A DNA stretch of 64,000 nucleotides from Tumebacillus algifaecis. GTDB lineage: Bacteria > Bacillota > Bacilli > Tumebacillales > Tumebacillaceae. The position numbers and the translations under genes were made by a program. Below the pieces are notes generated by a model, which worked only from the letters and a program-made list of their open reading frames with translations, did not search any database and was not told the DNA's origin. The DNA is taken from positions 1,208,001-1,272,000 of the forward strand of contig NZ_CP022657.1 in the NCBI RefSeq assembly GCF_002243515.1. Direction: 5' to 3'. Positions 35,238 through 44,197 of the stretch are shown here, one piece after another (the first letter of the stretch is position 1; every line of letters starts with the position of its first letter).

Positions 35238-37901
35238 ATGACCGATAAAAAGAAATTAGTTCTCATCGATGGGAACTCCATTACATACCGAGCTTTTTTT
35301 GCCCTGCCGCCGTTGTCGAACAGCAAAGGGCAGTATACGAATGCTGCTTATGGTTTTACGACGATGCTTCTGAAGTTGCTACAGGACGAGCAGCCGACGC
35401 ATCTGATGGTCGCTTTCGATAAAGGGAAGGCGACCGTCCGTCAACAGATCTACGCGGAATATAAAGGAACGCGCGAGAAGACACCAGGCGAGCTTCGCGA
35501 GCAATTCCCGATTGTGCGCGAGATTCTGGACAGTTTTGGTATTCCTTATGTAGAAGTTGAAGGACACGAAGCTGATGATATTATCGGTACGATCACCCAA
35601 GAAGCGGAGCAGATCGGGTACGATTCGCTGGTCGTAACAGGAGATAAGGATTTGTTGCAGCTTGTCTCCGATCGGGTAACGACGATGTTGACTCGCAAAG
35701 GAATTTCCGAGACCGAGAAGTATACAGAAAAAGAAATTCAGGAGCGTTACGGTCTGACCCCTCTGCAGATCATCGATCTGAAAGGATTGATGGGCGATAC
35801 GTCCGACAACATTCCAGGCATTCCAGGTGTGGGGGAGAAGACCGCACTGAAACTGCTAGCGCAATATCCGACTGTAGAAGAAGTGCTGGCTCATGTCGAT
35901 GAGGCACCGGGCAAGAAATTGCAAGAAAAACTGCGGGAGCACGCCGACTCGGCACGACTTTCCAAACAATTAGCGACAATTAACCGTGCTGTCCCTCTCG
36001 ACATCGACTTTGAGTCCTACCGCTTCGAATCCTATGATGCGGGCAAAGTGCGCGAGATCTTTAAGGCGCTTGAATTCAAGTCTTTGCTCGACCGACTGCC
36101 CGAGGGCGGTAGTGAATCGGAACTGGTGGAACAAGAGCCGGCTGTAAAACAAGAAGCGGTGACGACGCAGATCATCGCTGCAGATGAGCTCGCAGGCATC
36201 ATCGAGAAGCTTCCAGCAACGGTTGGCTTCTATCTCGACTTGGAAGGCAACTACCAGTTCGGTGATCTGCACGGGCTGGCCATTGCGACCCAAGAGGCAG
36301 CATGGTATCTTCCGTTTGACAAAACGCTACCAGCCGAGCTTGGCGCACTTTTTCAAGACCAGACCAAAACAAAGGTCTTTTATGACGTGAAGGCAGTTTG
36401 CACCGCACTAAAAAAACACGACATCGACTTGGATCACAACGTGTTCTGTACCTTGCTCGGTTCCTATTTGCTTTCGCCGTCTGAAGGTACACCCGATCTG
36501 TTTGAGGTGATCGAACACCATAGTGGCTGGAGGCTCTCCCCGCTACCGAAAGGCACCGCGAAAAAGCCGGTGGAGATCAGTCTCGAAGAGCGTGCGAATT
36601 TGGCGGGCGCTGTGGCTGCTGCGAATGTGCACATCGCGGAGAAAGTGGGAGAAGCGCTGGAAGCAGGAGACTTAATGGCGCTGTATCGTGACCTTGAACT
36701 GCCTTTGTCCTTCGTGTTGGCCGACATGGAGGGGCTGGGTGTCCGAATCGACACCTCAGAATTGAGGGAGATCGGGGAGAATTTAAAAGAGCGCATCGAA
36801 GCGTTGCAAAAAGAAATCTATGAGTTGGCTGGTAGCGAGTTCAATCTCAACTCTCCCAAGCAACTTGGTGAAGTGCTATTTGATAAATTGGGGCTACCAG
36901 CATCGAAGAAGACCAAAACAGGTTATTCGACCTCGGCAGACGTGTTGGAAAAATTGGCCGAGCATTCCCCAGTTGTGCAGAAAATTCTCGAGTACCGCCA
37001 TCTGGGCAAGCTCCAGTCTACCTACGTGGAAGGCTTGCTGAATGCTGCTCGTCAAAACGGAGACATCTTCCGTGTCCATACACAATTTAACCAAGCGCTG
37101 ACGGCGACTGGACGTCTGTCCTCGACCGAACCGAATTTGCAAAACATCCCGATCCGCACAGAAGAAGGACGCCGCCTGCGCCATGTTTTCGTGCCGACCG
37201 ATCCGGAATGGAAAATCCTTGCGGCCGACTACTCGCAGATCGAGTTGCGCATCTTGGCCCATATTTCGGGTGACGAAAACATGATCGATGCGTTCGTCCA
37301 CGACGAAGATATCCATACTCGCACGGCGACACAGGTGTTTGAAGTCACGCCTGAAGAGGTTGATTCGAACATGCGGCGAGCAGCGAAAGCGGTCAACTTT
37401 GGGATCGTGTACGGGATTTCTGACTTTGGGTTGTCGCAAAACTTGAACATCCCGCGCAAGCAAGCGGGGCAGTTCATTGCCAGCTATTTTGAAAAATTTC
37501 CTGGCGTGAAGCGCTATATGGAAGATGTGGTCGATCAGGCGCGCCGGGATGAGTATGTTACCACCTTGCTCGGTCGCAAGCGTCATCTGCCCGACATTAA
37601 CGCATCCAATTTCAACATGCGAAGCTTTGCTGAGCGCACGGCGATGAATACGCCGATTCAAGGAACGGCTGCCGATGTGATCAAAAAAGCGATGGTCAAT
37701 ATCCACAAAGAAATGCAAGAGCGGAGCCTGCGCGCCAACATGCTGCTGCAGGTGCACGATGAACTGATCTTCGAATGCCCGCCCGAAGAGATCGAGGAAC
37801 TGAAAGAACTGGTGCGTCGTGAAATGGAGCAGGTGACGGCGCTTTCCGTGCCGCTGAAGGCGGATCTCAACGTCGGTGATACTTGGTATGAAGCGAAATA
37901 A
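35238..37901 (+). CDS. polA: DNA polymerase I
   Basis: The 887-residue enzyme has an N-terminal 5'-3' exonuclease domain (about 1-290, VEGHEADDIIG and TGDKDLLQLV with metal-binding Asp residues), a 3'-5' exonuclease-like middle (about 310-480) and the family A polymerase (about 490-887). Motif A LAADYSQIELR carries Asp664, motif B is RRAAKAVNFGIVYGIS, and motif C QVHDELIFE carries Asp841. The middle domain keeps a DLE but not the full E. coli proofreading set, so proofreading is probably lost, as in Bacillus PolA. It fills gaps and removes RNA primers. GACGAGGTGGAG precedes the ATG. mutM follows after 79 bases. Confidence 0.95.
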   Translation: MTDKKKLVLIDGNSITYRAFFALPPLSNSKGQYTNAAYGFTTMLLKLLQDEQPTHLMVAFDKGKATVRQQIYAEYKGTREKTPGELREQFPIVREILDSFGIPYVEVEGHEADDIIGTITQEAEQIGYDSLVVTGDKDLLQLVSDRVTTMLTRKGISETEKYTEKEIQERYGLTPLQIIDLKGLMGDTSDNIPGIPGVGEKTALKLLAQYPTVEEVLAHVDEAPGKKLQEKLREHADSARLSKQLATINRAVPLDIDFESYRFESYDAGKVREIFKALEFKSLLDRLPEGGSESELVEQEPAVKQEAVTTQIIAADELAGIIEKLPATVGFYLDLEGNYQFGDLHGLAIATQEAAWYLPFDKTLPAELGALFQDQTKTKVFYDVKAVCTALKKHDIDLDHNVFCTLLGSYLLSPSEGTPDLFEVIEHHSGWRLSPLPKGTAKKPVEISLEERANLAGAVAAANVHIAEKVGEALEAGDLMALYRDLELPLSFVLADMEGLGVRIDTSELREIGENLKERIEALQKEIYELAGSEFNLNSPKQLGEVLFDKLGLPASKKTKTGYSTSADVLEKLAEHSPVVQKILEYRHLGKLQSTYVEGLLNAARQNGDIFRVHTQFNQALTATGRLSSTEPNLQNIPIRTEEGRRLRHVFVPTDPEWKILAADYSQIELRILAHISGDENMIDAFVHDEDIHTRTATQVFEVTPEEVDSNMRRAAKAVNFGIVYGISDFGLSQNLNIPRKQAGQFIASYFEKFPGVKRYMEDVVDQARRDEYVTTLLGRKRHLPDINASNFNMRSFAERTAMNTPIQGTAADVIKKAMVNIHKEMQERSLRANMLLQVHDELIFECPPEEIEELKELVRREMEQVTALSVPLKADLNVGDTWYEAK

Positions 37902-37980
37902 TGCTGCTCGCGTTCAAGGTCGTGCCCCACGATGGGTCCGATCTGAAACGACAGGGCAGATTGAGAAAGGATGAAACAGT

Positions 37981-38817
37981 TTGCCGGAATTGCCAGAGGT
38001 TGAGACGGTGCGCCGTGGGCTGCAGTCGCTGGTCTTAGGCAAGACGATCGACCATGTGACGGTCAGTCTACCGCGCATCATACGGATGCCCGACGATGTG
38101 CAGCAATTTGCCTTGATGATACAAGGGCATACCATCGATGCGGTGGAGCGTCGTGGCAAGTACCTATTGCTCGACATCGGGCCGTACACGTTAGTCTCGC
38201 ACTTGCGGATGGAAGGCCGCTACGGCGTCTACCGCTCTGAGGAGCCCATAGAAAAGCATACGCACGTCATCTTCCACTTTACCGATGGCATGGAACTGCG
38301 CTACAAAGATGTGCGTCAGTTTGGCACGATGGATTTGTTGCCGCGCGGGGAGTACGCCTTGTTGCCAGGGCTTGCTGCGCTCGGACCCGAGCCGCTCGAC
38401 GCAACGTTTACGGTGGACGTGCTCAGACAGGCTTTGCATAAGCGCCGTAGCGGAAAAATAAAAGTATTGTTGCTCGACCAGACATTTGTTGCGGGGCTTG
38501 GCAATATCTATGTAGATGAGGTGCTGTTTCGATCGGGCATCCATCCCGAAGCGAACGGCCCGAGCCTGCAAGAGGAGCAAATTGTCCGCCTGCACGATGC
38601 GATCGTAGCGGTGCTCACCCAGTCTGTTGAACTGGGCGGCTCCTCCGTCAAATCGTATGTGAACGGCTATGGACAAGAAGGTGGCATGCAGCATCAACAC
38701 AAAGTCTACGGTCTCGAAGAAACGCCGTGCCCGAACTGCGGCACCGAGATCGCGAAGTCCCGTGTTGGTGGACGAGGCACGCACTTTTGCCCGTCGTGCC
38801 AACCTCTGAACAACTAA
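37981..38817 (+). CDS. mutM: Formamidopyrimidine-DNA glycosylase (MutM/Fpg)
   Basis: The 278-residue glycosylase removes 8-oxoguanine and ring-opened purines and cuts the strand by beta,delta-elimination. It begins PELPEVETVRRGL, where Pro2 is the nucleophile and Glu3 the acid. Lys near 60 sits in RRGKYLLLDI, and the C-terminal zinc finger is C250-x2-C253-x16-C270-x2-C273. The initiation codon is TTG 37981, fixed by the need for Pro at position 2 and by AAAGGATG upstream. It follows polA as in Bacillus and precedes ytaF, and together these repair genes may be read from one transcript. Confidence 0.96.
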   Translation: MPELPEVETVRRGLQSLVLGKTIDHVTVSLPRIIRMPDDVQQFALMIQGHTIDAVERRGKYLLLDIGPYTLVSHLRMEGRYGVYRSEEPIEKHTHVIFHFTDGMELRYKDVRQFGTMDLLPRGEYALLPGLAALGPEPLDATFTVDVLRQALHKRRSGKIKVLLLDQTFVAGLGNIYVDEVLFRSGIHPEANGPSLQEEQIVRLHDAIVAVLTQSVELGGSSVKSYVNGYGQEGGMQHQHKVYGLEETPCPNCGTEIAKSRVGGRGTHFCPSCQPLNN

Positions 38818-38892
38818 CAGGACAACTAGCTGAACACCCTTTCCCTCACCTGCGCATATCATGTGGGCAAATTGAGGGAAGGAGGAGTCAGC

Positions 38893-39573
38893 ATGCTTCA
38901 CTTTTTTTCGCTGCTGGTGCTTGCGTTTGCTGTCTCACTCGACGGCTTTGGCGTAGGCTTGACTTATGGACTTCGCAAAATCCGCTTTCCTTTGTGGTCG
39001 TTGCTTGTCGTAACGCTTTGTTCGGCGACGATGATTTTGATTGCAATGCAGTTGGGGGATGTGATCTCCCACTATCTGACCGATTCTTTCGCCAAAAATT
39101 TTGGCGCAGTGATTTTGATCGGTGTCGGCAGTTTTGCGATCTATAACATTTTGACCCAAAAGGAAAAGGAGCCTGTGGCGGAGGAGCAGACACCAGACGA
39201 GTCGGCCGCACCAGTTGAGGAGAAACAACACAAGACTGTTTTGCATGTGGAACTGAAGAAGGTCGGTCTGGTCATTCAAATTCTGCGTACCCCGTCGTCC
39301 GCCGATGTGGATCGTTCCGGCGATATTTCGGTCAAAGAAGCGCTAATTCTCGGTTTGGCCTTGTCGATGGACGGATTCGGGGCTGGCGTGGGAGCATCTT
39401 TGATCGGGTTTCACTCGATTTCGACCGCATTGACAATCGCGGGGATGAACCTGATGTTCATCTACTCAGGACTTCGCGTCGGGATGCGCTATGCAGATGC
39501 GAGATTGATGCGCAAGATGATGTACATTCCAGGCGCGATGCTGATTTTGATCGGTCTTTCTAAATTCTTTTGA
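38893..39573 (+). CDS. ytaF: Sporulation membrane protein YtaF
   Basis: The 226-residue protein has about six membrane helices in two inverted repeats with related motifs AVSLDGFGVGLTYG (near 10-23) and ALSMDGFGAGVGA (near 155-167), the pattern of the MntP/YtaF superfamily. The two repeats are joined by a charged, Glu-rich linker (about 92-125). Related MntP exports manganese; YtaF is linked to sporulation in Bacillus and its substrate is unproven. GAAGGAGGAG sets ATG 38893. It stands between mutM and coaE as in Bacillus subtilis. Confidence 0.88.
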   Translation: MLHFFSLLVLAFAVSLDGFGVGLTYGLRKIRFPLWSLLVVTLCSATMILIAMQLGDVISHYLTDSFAKNFGAVILIGVGSFAIYNILTQKEKEPVAEEQTPDESAAPVEEKQHKTVLHVELKKVGLVIQILRTPSSADVDRSGDISVKEALILGLALSMDGFGAGVGASLIGFHSISTALTIAGMNLMFIYSGLRVGMRYADARLMRKMMYIPGAMLILIGLSKFF

Positions 39574-39615
39574 TTTCGCAAGGTACGGGGTAAGATTGGG
39601 AACAGGAGGCTCATT

Positions 39616-40221
39616 ATGATCGTAGGTCTGACCGGCTCGATAGCAACAGGAAAAAGCACCGTTTCGCAGATGTTCGCCGATTTAGGGGCCGTCATCATCG
39701 ATGCAGATAAGATCGTGCGCGAGGTACAGCAGCCTGGCAAACCGGCGTTTCAGGAGATCGTCGAGTATTTTGGTGCAGCTGTACTTTTACCAAATGGTGA
39801 ACTGGATCGCGCCGCACTCGGATCGCTCGTCTTTGGCAATGAAGAGAACAGGCAAAAGCTGAACGCGATCGTGCATCCACGCGTTCGCGAGGAGCGAGAC
39901 CAACAGACTGAGCGTGCCGTCGCGCTCGACCCGAATCAAGTCATCATCTGGGATATCCCACTTTTGATCGAGACGGGTATCTATCAAGAAGTGGATCGGA
40001 CGATCGTTGTCTATGTAGATCGGGAGACGCAATATGAGCGTCTTCTGAAACGGGACGAGCTGTCGGCAGAAGCGGCGGAAAAACGCATCGCGGCCCAGAT
40101 GCCAATCGAGGAGAAGAAGCGCTACGCTGACTTCCTGATCGACAATCGAGGCACGGTCGAGGACACGGCGCGGCAGGTGCGGGCCATCTGGGAGCAATTG
40201 AACAAGAGGTTCGATCTGTGA
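39616..40221 (+). CDS. coaE: Dephospho-CoA kinase
   Basis: The 201-residue kinase performs the last step of coenzyme A synthesis, phosphorylating the 3'-hydroxyl of dephospho-CoA. It has the P-loop GLTGSIATGKST at 4-15, then IIDADKIVREVQQPG for the substrate, and WDIPLLIETG in the middle with the lid region RDELSAEAAEKRIAAQMP. The length is normal. AACAGGAGGC precedes the ATG. Its stop overlaps the start of the transglycosylase gene (GTGA), which implies coupled translation. Confidence 0.96.
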   Translation: MIVGLTGSIATGKSTVSQMFADLGAVIIDADKIVREVQQPGKPAFQEIVEYFGAAVLLPNGELDRAALGSLVFGNEENRQKLNAIVHPRVREERDQQTERAVALDPNQVIIWDIPLLIETGIYQEVDRTIVVYVDRETQYERLLKRDELSAEAAEKRIAAQMPIEEKKRYADFLIDNRGTVEDTARQVRAIWEQLNKRFDL

Positions 40222-40808
40222 TCTGGCCGCGTATCTCTTGGGTGCTCACGCCCAAAGCAAAACGCAAAGTTGCGATCATCCTCGGCTTGATCTTTCTGAT
40301 CGTGATGGTAGTCGGCAGTGACGGATTTTGGCGCTTGCTCTATCCGATCCACCATGCAGAGACGATCCGACAGGCGGCGGAGAAAAATAACCTCGATCCG
40401 CTCCTGATCGCCTCGATCATCCGGGTGGAAAGCAAATTCCGCGCCGAAAATGTATCGAAGGTCGGTGCGGTCGGTCTGATGCAACTGATGCCGGAAACGG
40501 CAGACTGGATCGCCAAGGAGAGCGACATCCCGTATCGTGGCACGGTAGATCTTTCCGACCCCGAGACCAACATTCACATGGGTTCGTGGTACATCACCAG
40601 TCTGATCAAGCAATTTAAAGGCAATCGAGCTGCGGCGATTGCCGCTTACAACGCCGGACCGGGTCGGGTATCGCGCTGGATCAACGAAGGCGTGTGGGAC
40701 GGAACGTTTGAAACTTCGGAGAAAATACCGGTCGGAGAAACGCGCCATTATATTCAACGCGTCTTTTTTTCCTACGAAAAGTACCAACAGCTCTATCCAA
40801 ATTTTTAA
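40218..40808 (+). CDS. Membrane-anchored lytic transglycosylase (SLT family)
   Basis: The 196-residue protein has an N-terminal membrane anchor (VAIILGLIFLIVMVVGS, about 18-34) and one SLT domain outside the membrane. The catalytic Glu is in IIRVESKFRAENVSKVGAVG near 69-90, and GLMQLMPETADWIA and AAYNAGPGRVSRW complete the family pattern. Such enzymes cut peptidoglycan without water, forming anhydromuramic ends. The start is GTG 40218, overlapping the coaE stop. Genes of this type often follow coaE in Bacillales. Its role in wall turnover or sporulation is inferred from context. Confidence 0.9.
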   Translation: MIWPRISWVLTPKAKRKVAIILGLIFLIVMVVGSDGFWRLLYPIHHAETIRQAAEKNNLDPLLIASIIRVESKFRAENVSKVGAVGLMQLMPETADWIAKESDIPYRGTVDLSDPETNIHMGSWYITSLIKQFKGNRAAAIAAYNAGPGRVSRWINEGVWDGTFETSEKIPVGETRHYIQRVFFSYEKYQQLYPNF

Positions 40809-40862
40809 CGGCATGACTCGCTTCGCCGCGACGGACACTAGTGGCGAAAGGGGGCTGTGACG

Positions 40863-41072
40863 ATGACCGAGCGCGAGACCTATCGGGATCGATTAGGCAA
40901 TCTGCACAAGCCGTTGACGCTTGAAAACATGAACAACGATCTGCTGTCGGGGGATGCGATTGATGGTACTACTCGCGAGGAACAAGCGGAGTTTGAACGA
41001 AACCGCACGCCCGCGGCACATGAGTATCGAGATCTAGTCGAGCCCCTGCCGACGAGAAAACACAAGATTTAG
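40863..41072 (+). CDS. Small hydrophilic hypothetical protein
   Basis: The 69-residue product is highly charged, low in hydrophobic residues and likely largely disordered (YRDRLGNLHKPLTLENMNND, then EEQAEFERNR). I know no family for it, although short proteins of this kind are common in spore-formers. AAAGGGGG at 40847-40854 suits ATG 40863; an in-frame GTG at 40857 is close. It lies 54 bases after the transglycosylase and before a very strong terminator, so it is probably the last gene of the coaE transcript. Confidence 0.65.
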   Translation: MTERETYRDRLGNLHKPLTLENMNNDLLSGDAIDGTTREEQAEFERNRTPAAHEYRDLVEPLPTRKHKI

Positions 41073-41095
41073 TCGGTCTTGGCATTCGACACAGT

Positions 41096-41133
41096 GAAGA
41101 AGCCCGATCCCCTGAGGGGGATCGGGCTTCTTC
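41096..41133. terminator. Strong bidirectional terminator
   Basis: A perfect 17-bp stem (41096-41112 with 41117-41133) around a TGAG loop, with no long T-run but high stability. It separates the coaE-side genes from the convergent hpt gene. Confidence 0.85.
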
Positions 41134-41143
41134 AGCTACCTGA

Positions 41144-41677
41144 CTATTCTTCTACCGTTTCACGGACGAAGATGTACGGAAGGTTGCGGGCATAATCGCC
41201 CAAGTTGAGGCCGTAGCCTGCCACAAAGAGGTCTTCGATCGTATGGCCGGTATAATCGAGCACCACGTCTGCTTGGCGGCGGGATGGTTTGTCGAGGAAG
41301 GTGCAGGTCTTCAAGCTCTTCGGATTTTTCGCGGCGAGATGGTCGAGCACACCGCGCATGGTGATGCCGGTGTCCAAGATATCATCGCAGACCAGGACGT
41401 CCTTGCCTGCGATGTCTGTGCGGATGTCGTGCACGATCTCGACGCGCCCGGCGCTCTGTTCACCGTGGCCGTAACTGGATGTAGTCAAGAAGTCTACATT
41501 CACAGGCACCGTCAGCTCCCGCACCAGGTCGGCAGTGAAGACAAAGCTACCGCGCAGCAGCGAAATTACGACGACTTCGCCGTCCTTATAATCTTGAGAT
41601 AATTGTACACCAAGTTCAGCGACGCGAGATTGGATCGCTTCACGGCTAAAGAGAATTCGGTCACGAGTCATTGCCAT
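41144..41677 (-). CDS. hpt: Hypoxanthine phosphoribosyltransferase
   Basis: The 177-residue enzyme shows the type I PRTase fold: VVISLLRGSFVFTADLVREL near 37-56, the PRPP loop VLVCDDILDTGITMRGVLDHL near 95-115, and a C-terminal part ending AGYGLNLGDYARNLPYIFVR typical of HPRT. It salvages hypoxanthine (and often guanine) with PRPP to IMP or GMP. AATAGGAGGCC precedes the ATG on the minus strand. In Bacillus hpt is between tilS and ftsH; here it stands alone, so this may be a relocated or second copy. Confidence 0.93.
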   Translation of the reverse strand: MAMTRDRILFSREAIQSRVAELGVQLSQDYKDGEVVVISLLRGSFVFTADLVRELTVPVNVDFLTTSSYGHGEQSAGRVEIVHDIRTDIAGKDVLVCDDILDTGITMRGVLDHLAAKNPKSLKTCTFLDKPSRRQADVVLDYTGHTIEDLFVAGYGLNLGDYARNLPYIFVRETVEE

Positions 41678-41773
41678 CAGGTTTGGCCTCCTATTTACGA
41701 AGGGTTACTTGTATTTTGGCTAATTGTACCGTAGTGAAATCTTTGTGGCAACACTTCTTCAGCATTCCACAAA

Positions 41774-41810
41774 AAAAGCTCGGACACACAAGGAAGTGTG
41801 CAGAGCTTTT
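41774..41810 (-). terminator. Terminator of the 227-residue minus-strand gene
   Basis: AAAAGCTC/GAGCTTTT with an inner CACAC/GTGTG stem and a small internal loop. In the minus direction it is followed by TTTTTTT. Confidence 0.85.
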
Positions 41811-42493
41811 CATTGAATCAAGGAGATGACGAACAACACTAAGATCAGGCCAAATCCACCGAGCACCCACGGTAGCATCCGGTTGGAAGTGGGCTCGATC
41901 GCTCGCTCTTCAGAAGCGCTCAAGGCTCCATCCTGCGCTTCAAACGTATTGACAGGCGCCTGTACCAATACAGGATCATCCTCCAAGGCGAGTTCTTCGA
42001 GACCGGGCTCATCGACCAAGAAGCCAAAGTCGGCTACATCAAGGACTGTGATGTCGATCCGCGCTTCTACGATCCGTTGCTGAAGCTGCAGTTGATCGGT
42101 GATCAAGGGGACCTTCTCACGGCGGGCCACTAAGATGAGCTCCGTTTCCACCGGATCGAACCCTTCCCCAAACTCTGCGTTTTCAAACGCATTGACAACG
42201 GTGAAGGTCACATTTTCGTTAAAGAGGATCGGGCGACTTTTCTGCCAAGGCATTCGCAAGGCTTTATCAAGTTTTTTGGCAACGAAGGGCTGTTCAAAAA
42301 AGAGAATCACCTTCTCCAAATTGGCCTTGACACGCTCATTTTCCCGCGGGTCGGATATGACCTCATCGCTCTCCCGCAATTCGTACAGTTCCATCACCGT
42401 TGAGTAGGGGATGATATATTCGATTGGCTCCGTCGGAAACAACAGTTCGCCAAACATTGCAAACAAGATCGGTTCAACTACAAAACGTTGCAT
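41810..42493 (-). CDS. Tail-anchored protein of unknown function
   Basis: The 227-residue protein has a soluble part (1-170), an acidic linker (about 170-205, ELALEDDPVLVQAP) and one C-terminal membrane helix (MLPWVLGGFGLILVLFVISLIQ), so the bulk should lie in the cytosol. The soluble part holds strand-helix units such as YIIPYSTVMELYEL near 26-39 and ELILVARREKVPLITDQLQL near 117-136, which recall PIN-domain layout. The set of acidic PIN residues is not clearly complete, so nuclease activity is only a thought. It is monocistronic, ending in the terminator at 41774. No family was recognised with confidence. Confidence 0.7.
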   Translation of the reverse strand: MQRFVVEPILFAMFGELLFPTEPIEYIIPYSTVMELYELRESDEVISDPRENERVKANLEKVILFFEQPFVAKKLDKALRMPWQKSRPILFNENVTFTVVNAFENAEFGEGFDPVETELILVARREKVPLITDQLQLQQRIVEARIDITVLDVADFGFLVDEPGLEELALEDDPVLVQAPVNTFEAQDGALSASEERAIEPTSNRMLPWVLGGFGLILVLFVISLIQ

Positions 42494-42628
42494 CTAACCC
42501 CAACTCCTTTATTAAAAAAAGCATAGCGGACGATACGGTGGAGCGCAACCATTTTTCTAAGGAAAAAGTCACATGTTGTTTGCTATACTGAGAAGAATAC
42601 CTAGTAGACTTATCTCGTGGAGGACCTT

Positions 42629-43660
42629 ATGAACGTATCGCGTTTTATCGGCTCATCCAACTTTGGATTTGCCCAGTATGCTCAAGAAGAGATCAGAAGG
42701 CTGTTTCCTGGCACCAAATTCCGGTATCTCGAGCCCGGTGAAGTGTTCCTGATCGATGTCCCGGCTCGGGCCGATGAAGTGACCGCAGCCTTGCTCGAAC
42801 AGGAACCGATCTTCCTACGGCACATTCAGCCGGTGCAACATGAAATTCCACTCGACAAGACAGCTGATGACTTGATGCGTCTGATCGAGTTTGTACAGGA
42901 ACTGCGCCCGTTTGTTGCAGGGGAAAAAGTGGCGGTGCAGGCCCGCAAAGTGAAAGCGGGCAAGTTTGCCTACACGCCATTTGGGGTAAAAGACGCGCTC
43001 GACCCGATCTTGCAACAAGAACAAAGCGTGGAGCCAGTGGTGCGCGGCGCCGACAAGATCATCTCCGTGTACTTGTCGGATGGCACGTGCTATCTGGGCA
43101 TCTCCACGCCTCATGAGAATCTATCCGATTGGAATGGGGGAATGGTGCGGTATCGCAAGGAAGAGGAGCAGGTGTCACGCGCCAAGTTCAAACTGTTGGA
43201 GGCGGAAGAAAGGTTCAATCTCGACCTTTCCCAATTTCATAATGCGCTCGACATCGGGGCGGCACCTGGTGGATGGACATCGCTGCTTTTGGAGCGGAAT
43301 CTAAGCGTCACCGCGGTCGATCCAGGGCACATGCACGCCTCCCTCCTCGGTCATCCGAATCTCACGTTTCTGCAAAAGAACGCAGGGGACGTGAAGTTCG
43401 AAGAGCGGGCGTTCGATCTGCTGGTCTGCGATATGAGTTGGAGCCCGAAGCAGATGAGCAAATTGGTGGCCGAACTGTTACCTGCTGTCGAGACGGGCGG
43501 GGTTGCTGTGATCACCGTCAAACTGATGCATAAGAAGCCGTTCCAAACGGTCAAAGAAACGTTGCAAAACCTCGAACCGCAAGTGGTGCTTTTACAGGCC
43601 AAACAACTGTTTCATAACCGTGAAGAGCTGACATTATATTTAATGAAAGAAGAGCTGTAG
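42629..43660 (+). CDS. RlmM-like / FtsJ-type rRNA ribose methyltransferase
   Basis: The 343-residue protein has an N-terminal THUMP-like RNA-binding part (about 1-170) and a C-terminal Rossmann methyltransferase. The SAM loop is ALDIGAAPGGWTSLLLERN near 206-224, followed by TAVDPGHMH and LVCDMSWSPKQMS, then VITVKLMHKKP, where Lys belongs to the FtsJ Lys-Asp-Lys-Glu catalytic set. E. coli RlmM with this layout methylates C2498 of 23S rRNA; the exact target here is inferred. Start ATG 42629 follows TGGAGGA at 42618-42623. It is followed by the non-coding stretch that holds sda on the opposite strand. Confidence 0.82.
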   Translation: MNVSRFIGSSNFGFAQYAQEEIRRLFPGTKFRYLEPGEVFLIDVPARADEVTAALLEQEPIFLRHIQPVQHEIPLDKTADDLMRLIEFVQELRPFVAGEKVAVQARKVKAGKFAYTPFGVKDALDPILQQEQSVEPVVRGADKIISVYLSDGTCYLGISTPHENLSDWNGGMVRYRKEEEQVSRAKFKLLEAEERFNLDLSQFHNALDIGAAPGGWTSLLLERNLSVTAVDPGHMHASLLGHPNLTFLQKNAGDVKFEERAFDLLVCDMSWSPKQMSKLVAELLPAVETGGVAVITVKLMHKKPFQTVKETLQNLEPQVVLLQAKQLFHNREELTLYLMKEEL

Positions 43661-43754
43661 CGAGAGCGACTTGATCATGAGAAAGGCCCATTCCCCGGTA
43701 GAACAGGCCTGCTCACCATATACGATACGTCGTTTTACTTTCGGGAACGGTAGG

Positions 43755-43895
43755 TTACGAAGCGATGCCGACAGAGACTGTAAGACCCCGTGCTTGGACT
43801 TCCCTGTACAAAAGGTCGATAAACTGTCGGTCCAACTTCTGTTTCACTGCATTCGTGTAAGCTTCAACAAGGTACTCATCACTCAGCAAATGCAT
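43755..43895 (-). CDS. sda: Sporulation inhibitor Sda
   Basis: This 46-residue frame, too short for routine gene finding, reads MHLLSDEYLVEAYTNAVKQK at the start and then LDRQFIDLLYREVQAR. It follows the Sda pattern of LSDE, a Leu/Tyr-rich first helix, a short turn, a second helix FI-x-LL-x3-E-x-R, and a short tail. In Bacillus Sda is a helical hairpin that binds the KinA dimerisation domain and blocks the phosphorelay, so that cells do not sporulate when replication is disturbed. GAGGTGA lies about 7 bases before the ATG. Downstream, DnaA boxes upstream of its promoter match the known DnaA control of sda. The assignment rests on sequence pattern, size and context. Confidence 0.88.
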   Translation of the reverse strand: MHLLSDEYLVEAYTNAVKQKLDRQFIDLLYREVQARGLTVSVGIAS

Positions 43896-43962
43896 GGTGG
43901 TTCACCTCACAGTTCTGGACTCGTACTCTACCAAACCCCGCGCGCGAGTTGGTTGTGGTTTG

Positions 43963-43991
43963 ACTATAACATGGAAAATTGGAGCGAACAA
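43963..43991 (-). promoter_or_regulatory. Likely promoter of sda
   Basis: On the minus strand TTGTTC (43991-43986) and TATAGT (43968-43963) are spaced by 17 bases. The first DnaA box starts 10 bases upstream of the -35. Confidence 0.6.
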
Positions 43992-44000
43992 GCGTTCCGC

Positions 44001-44111
44001 TTATCCACAGAACCCTGTGTACAATATGTGGGCAAGCTGTGGATTGACTGTGGAAAAGGGTGGATTTCCCATTGCATGGAAGCAGGAAAACTGTGCACAA
44101 ACTTATCCACA
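44001..44111. promoter_or_regulatory. Cluster of DnaA boxes upstream of sda
   Basis: Two perfect TTATCCACA boxes at 44001-44009 and 44103-44111, plus an inverted TTTTCCACA at 44057-44049 (read on the minus strand) and a weaker inverted match at 44046-44038. In Bacillus DnaA acts on such boxes to switch on sda when initiation is high. Three good boxes in 111 bases far from an origin are very unlikely by chance. Confidence 0.8.
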
Positions 44112-44197
44112 AAATCCAATGATCACCAATTGTGCGCCAAAAATTTTTTTGGACAAATATCTCGCTTTGGAACGGGAACTCTAAGGGTGGAAAAACC

